From positions 1-64,000 of the forward strand of contig OMWN01000028.1 in the NCBI GenBank assembly GCA_900314765.1: a stretch of 64,000 nucleotides of DNA, given 5' to 3'. Below, in pieces: positions 27,536 to 35,640 of this stretch (the stretch's first letter is position 1; the number at the start of each line of letters is the position of its first letter). The notes under the pieces were generated by a model. It made no database searches, had not been told where the DNA came from, and was given only the letters and a program-made list of their open reading frames with translations. The translations under genes and the position numbers were made by a program. The stretch is from an uncultured Selenomonadales bacterium. Lineage in GTDB: Bacteria; Bacillota; Negativicutes; Selenomonadales; Selenomonadaceae.

Positions 27536-28909
27536 TTATTTTTTCTTTTTCGTCAGCGCCATTTTCTTCGCGAATTTCTTTTTCGCGTTTGGCTTGTTGT
27601 TGAATTTCGCGCCGAATTTTTTGCGATCGATTTTTATCTCGGGCTCTGCACTGCCCTTGCCTTTATTTTTTCCGCGCGCGAATTTTTTGCCGCCTTTCGC
27701 GAATGAGCCCGCTGCTTTCTTCTGATTCACCGCGTCTTTTTCGCTTTTTTCAATACGCCTTGACGCGACTCTCGCCTTCGCGCCTGCGACGTGACGTTTT
27801 TTCTCCTGTCGCTGGCGCGCGATGTGCGTCTTGAGCCCCGCCTCGATTTTTCTCAGGTGCTCATACTGGCGGCTGTTCACGAAAGTGATGGCCTCGCCTT
27901 CGCGTCCCGCTCTGCCCGTGCGGCCGATGCGATGAATGTAGTCCGTCGTGTCGCGCGGCAAGTCGTAATTCACGACATGCGTCACGCCCTCTATGTCGAG
28001 GCCGCGCGCCGCGATGTCCGTCGTCACCAGTATCTGAAGCTTCGCCTCGCGGAAATTTTTCAGCACGTGGTTCCTCTGCGTCTGCGTGAGCTCGCCGTGC
28101 AGCTCATCGACGAGGTAGCCGCGCTTCGCGAGCTCCATCATCACATAGTGCACCTTGCCGCGCGTCATGCAGAACACCATCATGAGATACGGCTGGCGCT
28201 CGTTGATAATCTCACACAGCTTGTCGAGCTTCGTCTCCTCGCTCGTGTCGACGACCGTCTGATGAATCGTGTCGAGCGTCACATGCGGCGCCTCGATCTT
28301 TATCTCCTGTGGGCGCATCATGTGCCGATGCGCGAGCGACCTGATGCGCTCCGGCATCGTCGCCGAGAAAAGCAGCAGCTGCCTGTCGGACGCGAGCGCC
28401 GTGATGAGCGTCTCAACGTCCTCGAGAAAACCGCGCTTCATCATCTCGTCCGCCTCGTCGAGCACGACCTTGTTTGCGTGCGAGAGGTCAATCGTCTTGT
28501 GGCGCATGTGGTCGAGGAGTCGCCCCGGCGTCGCTATGATGAGCTGCGGGTGCTGATGAATTTTCTCTTTCTGCTGAAAAATGTCCTCACCGCCTAGTAT
28601 CGCGAGTGGGCGAATGCCGTACGCGGGACAAATCGTGCGCGCCACTTTCGCTGTCTGCAGCGTGAGCTCGCGCGTCGGCGTCACGATGACCGTCTGCACG
28701 ATGTCAACGCTCGGCTTCATGCGCTCCAAGAGCGGCAGTAAAAATGCGAGCGTCTTGCCCGTGCCCGTCGGCGCCTCGACGATGGCATCGCTGCCGCTTT
28801 TCACGACGGGGATGGCCGCTTCCTGCACCGGCGTCATCTCGTCAATGCCGTGGCGATGAAGGATATTCACTGCATCTTCTTTTATATTTGATTCTCGAAA
28901 TGATTTCAT
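27536..28909 (-). CDS. DEAD-box RNA helicase
   Basis: ATP-dependent RNA helicase of 457 residues. All core motifs are present: Q motif (FRESNI... MTPVQEAAIP), Walker A APTGTGKT (about 45), PTRELTLQ, TPGRLLDH, DEAD as VLDEADEM (about 148), SAT, ARGLD and HRIGRTGRAGR (about 325). The last 100 residues are rich in Lys, Arg and Gly and end in a lysine run, a nonspecific RNA-binding tail like those of CshA/DbpA-type proteins. Start ATG 28909 shares one base with the stop of the methionine aminopeptidase gene (TGATG), so translation is coupled. Likely roles are ribosome assembly or cold-time RNA unfolding. Confidence 0.93.
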   Translation of the reverse strand: MKSFRESNIKEDAVNILHRHGIDEMTPVQEAAIPVVKSGSDAIVEAPTGTGKTLAFLLPLLERMKPSVDIVQTVIVTPTRELTLQTAKVARTICPAYGIRPLAILGGEDIFQQKEKIHQHPQLIIATPGRLLDHMRHKTIDLSHANKVVLDEADEMMKRGFLEDVETLITALASDRQLLLFSATMPERIRSLAHRHMMRPQEIKIEAPHVTLDTIHQTVVDTSEETKLDKLCEIINERQPYLMMVFCMTRGKVHYVMMELAKRGYLVDELHGELTQTQRNHVLKNFREAKLQILVTTDIAARGLDIEGVTHVVNYDLPRDTTDYIHRIGRTGRAGREGEAITFVNSRQYEHLRKIEAGLKTHIARQRQEKKRHVAGAKARVASRRIEKSEKDAVNQKKAAGSFAKGGKKFARGKNKGKGSAEPEIKIDRKKFGAKFNNKPNAKKKFAKKMALTKKKK

Positions 28910-29781
28910 CAGCTTGACAAAACCTCCGTGCCCGTCTCCGTGATGAGGATCGTGTTCTCCCACTGCGCCGAGAGCTTGTGGTCCTTCGTGCGGACCGTCC
29001 AGCCGTCCTTCTCATCCGTCGTCACTTTGTACGTGCCCTCGTTTATCATCGGCTCGACCGTGATGACCATGCCGGGCACGAGCAACATGCCCGTGCCCGC
29101 TTTCGCGTTGTGCGGCACATACGGCTCCATGTGGAAATCCTTGCCGACGCCGTGGCCGCCGAGGTCCGTCACGACGGAGTAGCCGTTCTTGTGCGCGTGC
29201 GCCGCGCATGCAGCGCCGATGTCGCCGAGGAAATGCCACGGCTTTGCGGCCGCTATGCCGAGCTCCATGCACTCCTTCGTGACTTTGACGAGACGCGCCG
29301 CGTTGAGCGGCACGTCGCCTATCATGAACATGCGCGACGCATCGGCGTAGTATTTGCCCACGCGCGTCGTGATGTCCACATTCACGATGTCACCGCTCTT
29401 GAGTATCGTGTCGCGCGACGGGATGCCGTGGCACACGACATCATTTATCGATATGCAGACATTCCTCGGATAGCCCTCGTAGCCGCGGTCCGCCGACACG
29501 CCGCCGTTCTTCTCGAGATAATCGCCGATGGCGTCGTCGAGCGTCAGCGTGTCGATGCCTTCCCTGATAATGCCGCTCACGAGGTCAAGCGCGCCGTCGT
29601 TCACGACGCTCGCCTTCTTTATGCCCGCTATGTCTTCCTCATTGTTGATGATGCGATGAGGCGGGCGCACCTGTCCCTTGAAAAAATCAAATTTCATTTC
29701 ATTGATGCGCTCGTCCATGGCAAGATGGCAATGCTTGTATTTTTTGCCACTGCCGCACCAGCAAAGTTCATTACGATTCAT
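28909..29781 (-). CDS. map: Methionine aminopeptidase type I with N-terminal SEC-C zinc motif
   Basis: Removes the N-terminal Met from new proteins. Residues 1-20 form a SEC-C motif (ELCWCGSGKKYKHCH), a zinc site that in SecA binds SecB or the ribosome. The catalytic domain has all metal ligands: D in VNVDITT and DASRMF, H in GGHGVGKDFH, E in ITVEPMI and E in WENTILIT; the substrate His is in VCHGIPS. Length 290 fits the SEC-C-bearing MetAP subgroup seen in many Clostridia and Negativicutes. The gene is not in the usual ribosomal secY-adk-map context and is coupled to a helicase gene. Confidence 0.95.
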   Translation of the reverse strand: MNRNELCWCGSGKKYKHCHLAMDERINEMKFDFFKGQVRPPHRIINNEEDIAGIKKASVVNDGALDLVSGIIREGIDTLTLDDAIGDYLEKNGGVSADRGYEGYPRNVCISINDVVCHGIPSRDTILKSGDIVNVDITTRVGKYYADASRMFMIGDVPLNAARLVKVTKECMELGIAAAKPWHFLGDIGAACAAHAHKNGYSVVTDLGGHGVGKDFHMEPYVPHNAKAGTGMLLVPGMVITVEPMINEGTYKVTTDEKDGWTVRTKDHKLSAQWENTILITETGTEVLSS

Positions 29782-29895
29782 ACTCTCGCTCCTTCATTTA
29801 TACAATGTGGATAATTATACCATAAGTGCAGAAATTTGACATGAACATTTTTCTCATTTGTCATCGCTATCCTCTCTGAAACACGCTCGCATAGA

Positions 29896-29924
29896 TTGAC
29901 TACGGCCGCGTTTTGGCGTATTAT
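29896..29924 (+). promoter_or_regulatory. Promoter of corA
   Basis: TTGACT (29896-29901) and TATTAT (29919-29924) are 17 bases apart. The implied transcript has a leader of about 185 bases before corA. Confidence 0.75.
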
Positions 29925-29971
29925 GATGGGTGGTCTTGATTTATCTTTATTTTGAAAGGAAGTGGGCATTG

Positions 29972-30067
29972 ATGGACGGCGATCACCCTAGTTTATGTCA
30001 TAGGTCGCTAACTTTAAATCGGACCGCGCCTCGTCATGCCCGTCACGCGTTTTCACGCATTTCGTGA
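29972..30067 (+). CDS. Possible corA leader peptide (31 codons)
   Basis: ATG 29972 to TGA 30065-30067 encodes 31 residues, with GAAAGGA upstream at 29954-29960. It lies wholly inside the transcribed leader and ends inside the structured part, covering the 5' arm of the main stem. The product has no recognisable domain. The codons are rich in Arg, His and Leu. A regulatory uORF is an inference; it may be a chance frame. Confidence 0.3.
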   Translation: MDGDHPSLCHRSLTLNRTAPRHARHAFSRIS

Positions 30068-30103
30068 TGAGCTTTTCAGCTGAGGCGCGGCTCATGAAAG
30101 GAG
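30024..30103 (+). promoter_or_regulatory. Structured corA leader with alternative stems
   Basis: CCGCGCCTC (30024-30032) pairs perfectly with GAGGCGCGG (30082-30090). A competing stem ATGAGC (30067-30072) with GCTCAT (30090-30095) lies directly before the ribosome site AAAGGAG (30097-30103). The two cannot easily form together. It does not match the M-box Mg2+ riboswitch in its conserved parts. Control by metal level or leader translation is an inference. Confidence 0.5.
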
Positions 30104-30115
30104 AAACGCCTGAAA

Positions 30116-31069
30116 ATGCTGAAAATCTACAAGTCCGACGAGGACGGCACGCTAAATGAGCTCACGATCGACAACATCAGCAAAGGCGCGTGGATATGCC
30201 TCATTGATCCGTCGCCGTACGAGCTCAAGACGATAGGCACGCTCACGAACGTGGAGCCGAATTTCCTGCGCGCCGCGCTCGATGAAGAGGAGCGCTCACA
30301 CACGGACGTCGAGGACACGGGCATCCTCGTCCTCACGAACGTGCCGATACTGCGCTCGGCTGACGCGTACGACACGCTGCCGCTCGGCACTATCATCACG
30401 CACGACTACATCATCACGGTCTGCCTCGAGGAAAACGACGTGCTCGAGGAATTCTCGCCGAAGCGCGCGAAATTCTTCCGCACATTCAAGAAGACACGAT
30501 TTCTTTTCCAAATTCTTTACAAATCCGCCACATATTACCTGAAATATCTGCGCCAGATCAGCCACATCTCCGATGAAATAGAGGACAGGCTGCGCGATTC
30601 GATGGAAAACAAGGAAATACTCAGGCTCCTCGAGATGTCGAAAGGCCTCACGTATTTCAATGCAGCACTGCGCTCCGACGGCGCCGTGCTCGACAAACTG
30701 CTGCGCCTGCGCTCTAATCAATCCGTCGCGCCGATGCTCAAGATGTACGAGGAAGACGAGGACCTGCTCGAGGACGTCATCATCGAGAACAAGCAGGCGC
30801 GCGAAATGGTCGAGATGTACAGCGCCATACTTTCACGCATGGCCGACACATTCTCGTCCATCATCTCGAACAACCAGAACAGCGTCATGAAATTTTTCGC
30901 GGCGATGACCATCATCCTCGCGATACCGACAGTCATATCGAGCTTCTTCGGCATGAATGTCCCCGTGCCGCTCGCCTCTGCGCATGACGCCTTCATCGCC
31001 ATCGCATTCCTCTCGGCGGCCATAGCGGGCTTTGCCTCGTACGTGCTCTGGCGTCATCGAATGTTTTGA
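30116..31069 (+). CDS. corA: CorA-family Mg2+/Co2+ transporter
   Basis: A 317-residue member of the CorA family: a large N-terminal cytoplasmic domain with a long helical stalk (about 150-255), then two transmembrane helices at the C-terminus. The signature GMN ends the first helix (SSFFGMNVPVP, about 280), as in Mg2+ and Co2+ channels. The C-terminal end is basic (WRHRMF). It is a single gene between the map/helicase pair and yebC. The leader upstream is unusually structured. Cobalt uptake would suit the nearby B12 operon, but Mg2+ is the default substrate. Confidence 0.93.
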   Translation: MLKIYKSDEDGTLNELTIDNISKGAWICLIDPSPYELKTIGTLTNVEPNFLRAALDEEERSHTDVEDTGILVLTNVPILRSADAYDTLPLGTIITHDYIITVCLEENDVLEEFSPKRAKFFRTFKKTRFLFQILYKSATYYLKYLRQISHISDEIEDRLRDSMENKEILRLLEMSKGLTYFNAALRSDGAVLDKLLRLRSNQSVAPMLKMYEEDEDLLEDVIIENKQAREMVEMYSAILSRMADTFSSIISNNQNSVMKFFAAMTIILAIPTVISSFFGMNVPVPLASAHDAFIAIAFLSAAIAGFASYVLWRHRMF

Positions 31070-31121
31070 CGATGATTTGAAACGCGAAACTCTCACATCC
31101 TAACAATATCACTTCAACACA

Positions 31122-31397
31122 ACCCTCTCCGCCCCCTGCGGGGGCACCTCCCCCAGAGTGGGAGGCATAGCGAAAGCAGTCCTTAACGATATGATAAAGA
31201 TTAAACGCAACCTCTCACTTTACAGAATAAAACAAGCTACATGACTTTAATTACGATGAGAATTTGTAGTTACGCTTTTGCTAGTGAATCGATTCAACTA
31301 GTGCAAATAATCATAGAATCTGTGACGCCAGCCTCCCCAATGGGGGGCAAACATGCCAGTGGCATGTTTGCGCGAGCGAATGCGAGGCGGAGAGGGT
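31122..31397. repeat. Large palindromic repeat element, copy B
   Basis: A 276-bp element, reversed relative to copy A at 13557. Ends are ACCCTCTCCGCC and GGCGGAGAGGGT, with terminal hairpins (GCCCCCTGCGGGGGC; CTCCCCAATGGGG). The AT-rich centre shares blocks with the other copies, such as AATCTGTG next to the right hairpin. It carries a nested palindrome at 31348-31370. No gene is seen in the gap 31070-31498. Confidence 0.75.
31348..31370. repeat. Nested 23-bp palindrome in repeat copy B
   Basis: CAAACATGCCA and TGGCATGTTTG flank a single G. The same palindrome, with T-A instead of C-G at its outer pair, sits in the corresponding place in the element at 58224-58470. Confidence 0.75.
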
Positions 31398-31424
31398 TAC
31401 TGCCAAACATGATATTTTAACATT

Positions 31425-31466
31425 AAAAAAATGGTATGCACACGCATTTGTGAGCATACCATTTTT
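31425..31466. terminator. Bidirectional terminator behind yebC
   Basis: AAAAAATGGTATGC and GCATACCATTTTT form a 13-bp stem. It ends minus-strand yebC transcription and would also stop readthrough from corA. Confidence 0.85.
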
Positions 31467-31498
31467 GATTCCACCTTTAATTTTAATGCCGCTCGATA

Positions 31499-32236
31499 TT
31501 ACTCGGCTTCGTCGCCAATCTCGTAGTTTGCGTAGACATTCTGCACATCGTCCGACTCCTCAAGGTCGTCGACGAGGTTCATCATCTTCTCCGCGTCCTT
31601 GCCCTCGAGGTGCACCGTCGTGTCTGGCACCATCGTGATTTCTGCTGACGACGTCTCTATGCCTTTTTCGCCGAGCGCTTTCTCGATGGCGTCGTAGTCA
31701 GCAGGGTCAGCCGTGATTTCAAACGACGTCTCATCCGACGTCATGTCCTCTGCGCCCGCGTCCATGACGAGCTCGAGCAGCGCGTCCTCGTCGTCGTACG
31801 TCTCCTTCTCGACGACGAACACGGCCTTCTTGTTGAACATCCAGCCGACGCAGCCCGTCTCACCGAGATTGCCGCCGTGCTTGCTGAACATGTGGCGCAC
31901 CTCAGCGGCCGCGCGGTTGCGATTGTCCGTCATGATGTCAAGCATGACAGCGACGCCGCCCGGGCCGTAGCCCTCGTATGTGAATTCCTCGTAGTTTGCG
32001 CCGTCGGACGCGCCGAGACCCTTCTGGATAGCGCGCTTGATGTTGTCCTTCGGGATGTTGTTCGCCTTCGCCTTCGACAGCGCGAGCTTGAGGCGCATAT
32101 TGCCCGTTGGGTCAGCACCGCCGAGACGCACAGCGACCGTGATCTCACGGCCAATCTTCGTCGTGACCGCGCCACGGATGGCATCATTCGCGCCCTTCTT
32201 GCGCTTGATATTCGCCCATTTGGAATGACCTGACAT
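31499..32236 (-). CDS. yebC: YebC/PmpR-family protein
   Basis: A 245-residue member of a universal family, with the signature N-terminus SGHSKWANIKRKKGA, EYEGYGPGG-type motif (YEGYGPGGVAV, about 92) and NRAAAEVRHMFSKHGGNLGETG (seen as NRAAAEVRH and SKHGGNLGE). Members have been described as DNA-binding regulators; some newer work links YebC to translation of proline-rich stretches. The gene is not next to ruvCAB, its frequent partner, but 66 bases after a flippase-like gene and followed by a strong terminator. Confidence 0.95.
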   Translation of the reverse strand: MSGHSKWANIKRKKGANDAIRGAVTTKIGREITVAVRLGGADPTGNMRLKLALSKAKANNIPKDNIKRAIQKGLGASDGANYEEFTYEGYGPGGVAVMLDIMTDNRNRAAAEVRHMFSKHGGNLGETGCVGWMFNKKAVFVVEKETYDDEDALLELVMDAGAEDMTSDETSFEITADPADYDAIEKALGEKGIETSSAEITMVPDTTVHLEGKDAEKMMNLVDDLEESDDVQNVYANYEIGDEAE

Positions 32237-32302
32237 AAAAATACCGCTCCTTTAAATCAAAAAAATTAACTTGTTAATCATAACACTTTTATTTAATATT
32301 TT

Positions 32303-33334
32303 CTACTTTTTCTTTTCAATTTCAATCGCGTTCGCCATTTTTGCTTCCTTCATCTCGCGGCGGCTCAAGAAGTCGGTGCCGAATACTTTCACCGTGTAAT
32401 AGAAGCCAATCAAGAACGGCAGATACTCCGCTATGAGCCGCCAGCTCACGGCGACGATTCCGACGGTGCCCGCCGGCACGGTGTCGCTGAACAGCCAGAC
32501 GAAGCCGCCCTCTGCGATGCCCGAGCCGCCCGGCGTCGGCATGAAGTAAAGCAGCATGTTGAGGAATATCATGCGGCCCATCACTTGATACCAGTCCGTG
32601 TCCGTCACGCCGAGGCCGAAAAAGAGACACGGCACGACGGCGTAGATGCACATGAGCGAGAGACCCGACTCCGCGAACGCGATCATCATCTGCAGTGGCG
32701 ACGACGCGAGCAGCTTTGTCGCTTGGTGCGTGTCGCGAAAGACTTTGATGAACGCGCGCCTGTATTTCGACGGCAACTTGCGCGCGATGTAGACGGCGAG
32801 GTGATTGAAGAAATTTTTCTTGATGCCCACGATGACGAGCACGATGACGAGGACAATCGTCAGCGTGATGACGAGCAGGTGCGCGTTCGAGAGGCCCGGC
32901 AAAATGTGCTCGTCGTGCATGAAAATGAACGGGCAGCAGAGCATGAGGAACAGTATCGACACAATCGTGCGCACGAGCACGACGACGGTCGCCTTGCCCA
33001 CGGGCACGCCCGCATGCTTCAGGAACATGAGCTGCGCCACGGCGCCGCCCGTCATGCCCGGCGTCAAAAGCGCGAGAAAATAATTGCCGAAAACGACCTG
33101 CACCGCCTCGCTGAGCTTTATGTTCTCATGCGATATGTGCACAAGGCGCATGAGCCGCGTGCCGTCGAGGAACAGCCCGACACCCACGAAGAAAATCGCG
33201 AGCGCGAGCGACTCCGGCTTGAAAATCGTGAGATTTTTTATCGTATTGATGTCAACGGTGAAATAGATGACCGCGCTCGAGATGGCGAGCACGAACACTA
33301 TGAGCAACGCGAGTCTCTTATAAAATTTTTTCAT
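32303..33334 (-). CDS. YbhN/LPG-synthase-TM family membrane protein
   Basis: A 343-residue protein with about eight transmembrane helices, of the family of the MprF flippase domain (UPF0104/YbhN). Family marks are GLFLDGTRLMRL (about 50), LTPGMTGGAVAQ (about 95) and FMPTPGGSGIAEGGF (about 255). Such proteins are thought to flip lipids or to support lipid modification. The aminoacyl-transfer domain of MprF is absent. Start ATG 33334 with GAGGAG 9 bases upstream. It probably belongs to the folE2 transcript (117-base gap). Confidence 0.85.
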   Translation of the reverse strand: MKKFYKRLALLIVFVLAISSAVIYFTVDINTIKNLTIFKPESLALAIFFVGVGLFLDGTRLMRLVHISHENIKLSEAVQVVFGNYFLALLTPGMTGGAVAQLMFLKHAGVPVGKATVVVLVRTIVSILFLMLCCPFIFMHDEHILPGLSNAHLLVITLTIVLVIVLVIVGIKKNFFNHLAVYIARKLPSKYRRAFIKVFRDTHQATKLLASSPLQMMIAFAESGLSLMCIYAVVPCLFFGLGVTDTDWYQVMGRMIFLNMLLYFMPTPGGSGIAEGGFVWLFSDTVPAGTVGIVAVSWRLIAEYLPFLIGFYYTVKVFGTDFLSRREMKEAKMANAIEIEKKK

Positions 33335-33451
33335 GAAAGACCGCTCCTCACCCATCCCCTCTGACGCGCCTTCAATTCAATTTAAATACGCGACAAAATC
33401 CGATTGCTTAATTTCATCACTAAACAATTTCGAGAGGGGCAATTTCAAAAT

Positions 33452-34246
33452 TTATTTTCTTATCACAAACTCCTCGTGGCTTGCAAAGGCGTTGTGATTG
33501 TGAATGGACTCATAATTTTCGCACTCTATGGCAAACCACGCGATGCCATCAATGCCGCGGAACGCGAGCACGAGGTCGCGCAGTACGTCCTCAACGAATT
33601 TCGGATTGTCGTACGCGCGCTCCGTCACGTATTTCTCATCCTCGCGCTTTAAGAGCGGATAAATCGGGCACGACGCCTCGCCCTCCATGAGCGCGACGAG
33701 GTCCTCGATGTATATGCACTCATAGCCTTCATTAAAGCGCACCCGCGCGCGCATGACGCTCCTTTGGTTGTGCGCGCCGTACGCCGAGATGGCCTTGCTG
33801 CACGGGCAGAGCGACGTGTACGGCACGTTGACGCCGAGCTCGAACGAAAACGGCTCGCCGACTTTTTTCTTGCCGATGAACGCGCAGTCGATGTCGAGCA
33901 CGGATTTCTGTCCGCTGACGGGGGCGACGCGCGGGATGAAATATTTGAATCGTATCGAGAGCTCCGCCGATTTCGCGTCGAGCTTTTTGAGCGCCTCGTC
34001 GAGTATCGACTCCATCTCTGGCTCCGCCACGGGGCGCTCGCTCCACGGGTTCAGTATGCCGAGAAAACGCGACATGTGCGTGCCCTTGAATTCCTGCGGC
34101 AGCGACACCGTGAAGCGTATGCGCGCCGTGACCTGCTGAAAGCTCCCGCCCTTCGTCTTGATGAGGAACGGCAGATAGACGTCATTGATGCCGACGCGCT
34201 GTATGTCGATGCCGCGCCTGTCACGGCTCATTTGTATATCCTGCAT
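33452..34246 (-). CDS. folE2: GTP cyclohydrolase FolE2 (type IB)
   Basis: Makes 7,8-dihydroneopterin triphosphate from GTP, the shared first step of folate and queuosine synthesis. The 264-residue protein has the FolE2 marks VGINDVYLPF near the N-terminus, TVSLPQEFKGTHMSRF (about 50), the catalytic-Cys region SLCPCSKAISAYGAHNQRS (about 140-158) and HNHNAFA near the end. ATG 34246 has GGGAG 8 bases upstream and begins 5 bases after queC; a longer frame to 34342 lies inside queC. Type IB enzymes use Mn2+ or other metals when zinc is short. Pairing with queC points to queuosine supply. Confidence 0.95.
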   Translation of the reverse strand: MQDIQMSRDRRGIDIQRVGINDVYLPFLIKTKGGSFQQVTARIRFTVSLPQEFKGTHMSRFLGILNPWSERPVAEPEMESILDEALKKLDAKSAELSIRFKYFIPRVAPVSGQKSVLDIDCAFIGKKKVGEPFSFELGVNVPYTSLCPCSKAISAYGAHNQRSVMRARVRFNEGYECIYIEDLVALMEGEASCPIYPLLKREDEKYVTERAYDNPKFVEDVLRDLVLAFRGIDGIAWFAIECENYESIHNHNAFASHEEFVIRK

Positions 34247-34251
34247 GACGT

Positions 34252-34950
34252 TCACTCCCGCGTCGCGTACGCTATCGGGTCCTCGATGCCCGCCTCTTTG
34301 AATCCCCTGAGCCTCAGCCTGCAGCTGTCGCACACGCCGCACGCGACATCGCCGCCCTTGTAGCAGCTTCGCGTGAGCTCGAGCGGCGCATGAAGCTTCG
34401 TGCCGAGAAGCACGATGTCTTTTTTCGAGAGATGCTGAAGCGGCGTCTCGATTTTTATGTTATTGCCATCGACCGCCGTCGTCTTTGTCGCAAAATCCGC
34501 GAGGCTCTGGAATTTCTCTATGAACTCGGGACGGCAATCGGGATATCCCGAATAATCGACGGCATTGACGCCGATGAACACGGCCGACGCGCCGATGACC
34601 TCCGCATAGCCGAGCGCGTAGCTGAGGAATATGAGATTGCGCGCCGGCACGTATGTCGGCGGCACATCGTCACGGTCGGGGTCGCCCTCGGGAACGTCGA
34701 TGGATTTGTCCGTGAGCGCCGAGCCGCCAATCATGTCCATGTTCGTCTCTATGATGAGATGCTTCTTCACGTGATAATGAGCCGCGACATTTTTCGCACT
34801 CTGGAGCTCAATGATGTGGCGCTGATGATAATTGAAGCTGATAGGGTAAAGCTCATACCCCTCGTCATTCGCGACGGCCATGCACGTCGTCGAGTCGAGG
34901 CCGCCCGAGAGCAGCACGACTGCCTTTTTCTTCTGATTCATTTCTTCCAT
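34252..34950 (-). CDS. queC: 7-cyano-7-deazaguanine synthase QueC
   Basis: Converts 7-carboxy-7-deazaguanine to preQ0 with ATP and ammonia, in the queuosine tRNA-modification route. The 232-residue protein has the PP-loop LLSGGLDSTT (about 14), YVPARNLIFLSYA (about 100), and the zinc-binding cysteines at the C-terminus (CYKGGDVACGVCDSCRLR, about 195-212). It begins 5 bases after rpe. queD, queE and queF are not in the window. Ribosome site AGAGG 9 bases upstream. Confidence 0.96.
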   Translation of the reverse strand: MEEMNQKKKAVVLLSGGLDSTTCMAVANDEGYELYPISFNYHQRHIIELQSAKNVAAHYHVKKHLIIETNMDMIGGSALTDKSIDVPEGDPDRDDVPPTYVPARNLIFLSYALGYAEVIGASAVFIGVNAVDYSGYPDCRPEFIEKFQSLADFATKTTAVDGNNIKIETPLQHLSKKDIVLLGTKLHAPLELTRSCYKGGDVACGVCDSCRLRLRGFKEAGIEDPIAYATRE

Positions 34951-34955
34951 ATATG

Positions 34956-35600
34956 TTATCCTCTCAGACTTTCTATAGCTTTTTTCACGTCGTCCGCGCC
35001 GTAGACGTACGAGCCCGCGACGAGCACATTCGCGCCGGCCTTTATCGCCTCGCGCGACGTCTTGTCATTTATGCCGCCGTCGACCTCTATGTCGAGGTCG
35101 AGGCCACAGCGCTCCGCCATCTCGCGCACGGCTTTTACTTTTCTCATCATAGACGGGATGAATTTCTGCCCGCCAAATCCTGGGTTCACCGTCATCACGA
35201 GCACCATGTCGACATCCTCGATGACGGGCTCGACCATCACGGCAGGCGTGCCCGGGTTCAGCGCGATGCCCGCCTTCATGCCCATCGATTTTATTGACTG
35301 AATGAGCCTGTGCGCGTGGTGCGTCGCCTCGGCGTGAAACGTGACGATGTCGGCGCCCGCGTTTTTGAACGCCTCGAACGTCGCCTCCGGCGTCTCAATC
35401 ATGAGATGCACGTCGAAAATTTTCTTCGTCAATGGCCTCACGCACTTCACAATCGGCGCGCCGAGCGTGAGGTTTGGCACGAACTGGCCGTCCATGACGT
35501 CGATATGAATATATTCGGCGCCTGCCTCATCGACTTTTTTTATCTCGTCGCCGAGGCGTGAGAAATCCGCTGAAAGAATAGATGGTGCGATTTTTATCAT
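34956..35600 (-). CDS. rpe: Ribulose-phosphate 3-epimerase
   Basis: Interconverts ribulose-5-phosphate and xylulose-5-phosphate in the pentose phosphate pathway. The 214-residue TIM barrel has [14 protein letters not shown] (N-terminus), [14 protein letters not shown] (about 33-46), DVHLMI (about 65) and DIEVDGGI (about 173), including the metal-binding His and Asp residues. In Firmicutes rpe often follows prkC and rsgA; here rsgA is absent and rpe follows prkC by 40 bases. Confidence 0.96.
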   Translation of the reverse strand: MIKIAPSILSADFSRLGDEIKKVDEAGAEYIHIDVMDGQFVPNLTLGAPIVKCVRPLTKKIFDVHLMIETPEATFEAFKNAGADIVTFHAEATHHAHRLIQSIKSMGMKAGIALNPGTPAVMVEPVIEDVDMVLVMTVNPGFGGQKFIPSMMRKVKAVREMAERCGLDLDIEVDGGINDKTSREAIKAGANVLVAGSYVYGADDVKKAIESLRG

Positions 35601-35640
35601 GAAATTAATCTCCTGTTTCTATGTTCAATATCAAATCACA

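Noticed and set aside
29930-30115. M-box (ykoK) magnesium riboswitch before corA
   Set aside because: The conserved M-box core segments are not found; only an unrelated stem structure is present.
34951-34955. preQ1 riboswitch before queC
   Set aside because: Only 5 bases separate queC from rpe, leaving no room for an aptamer.
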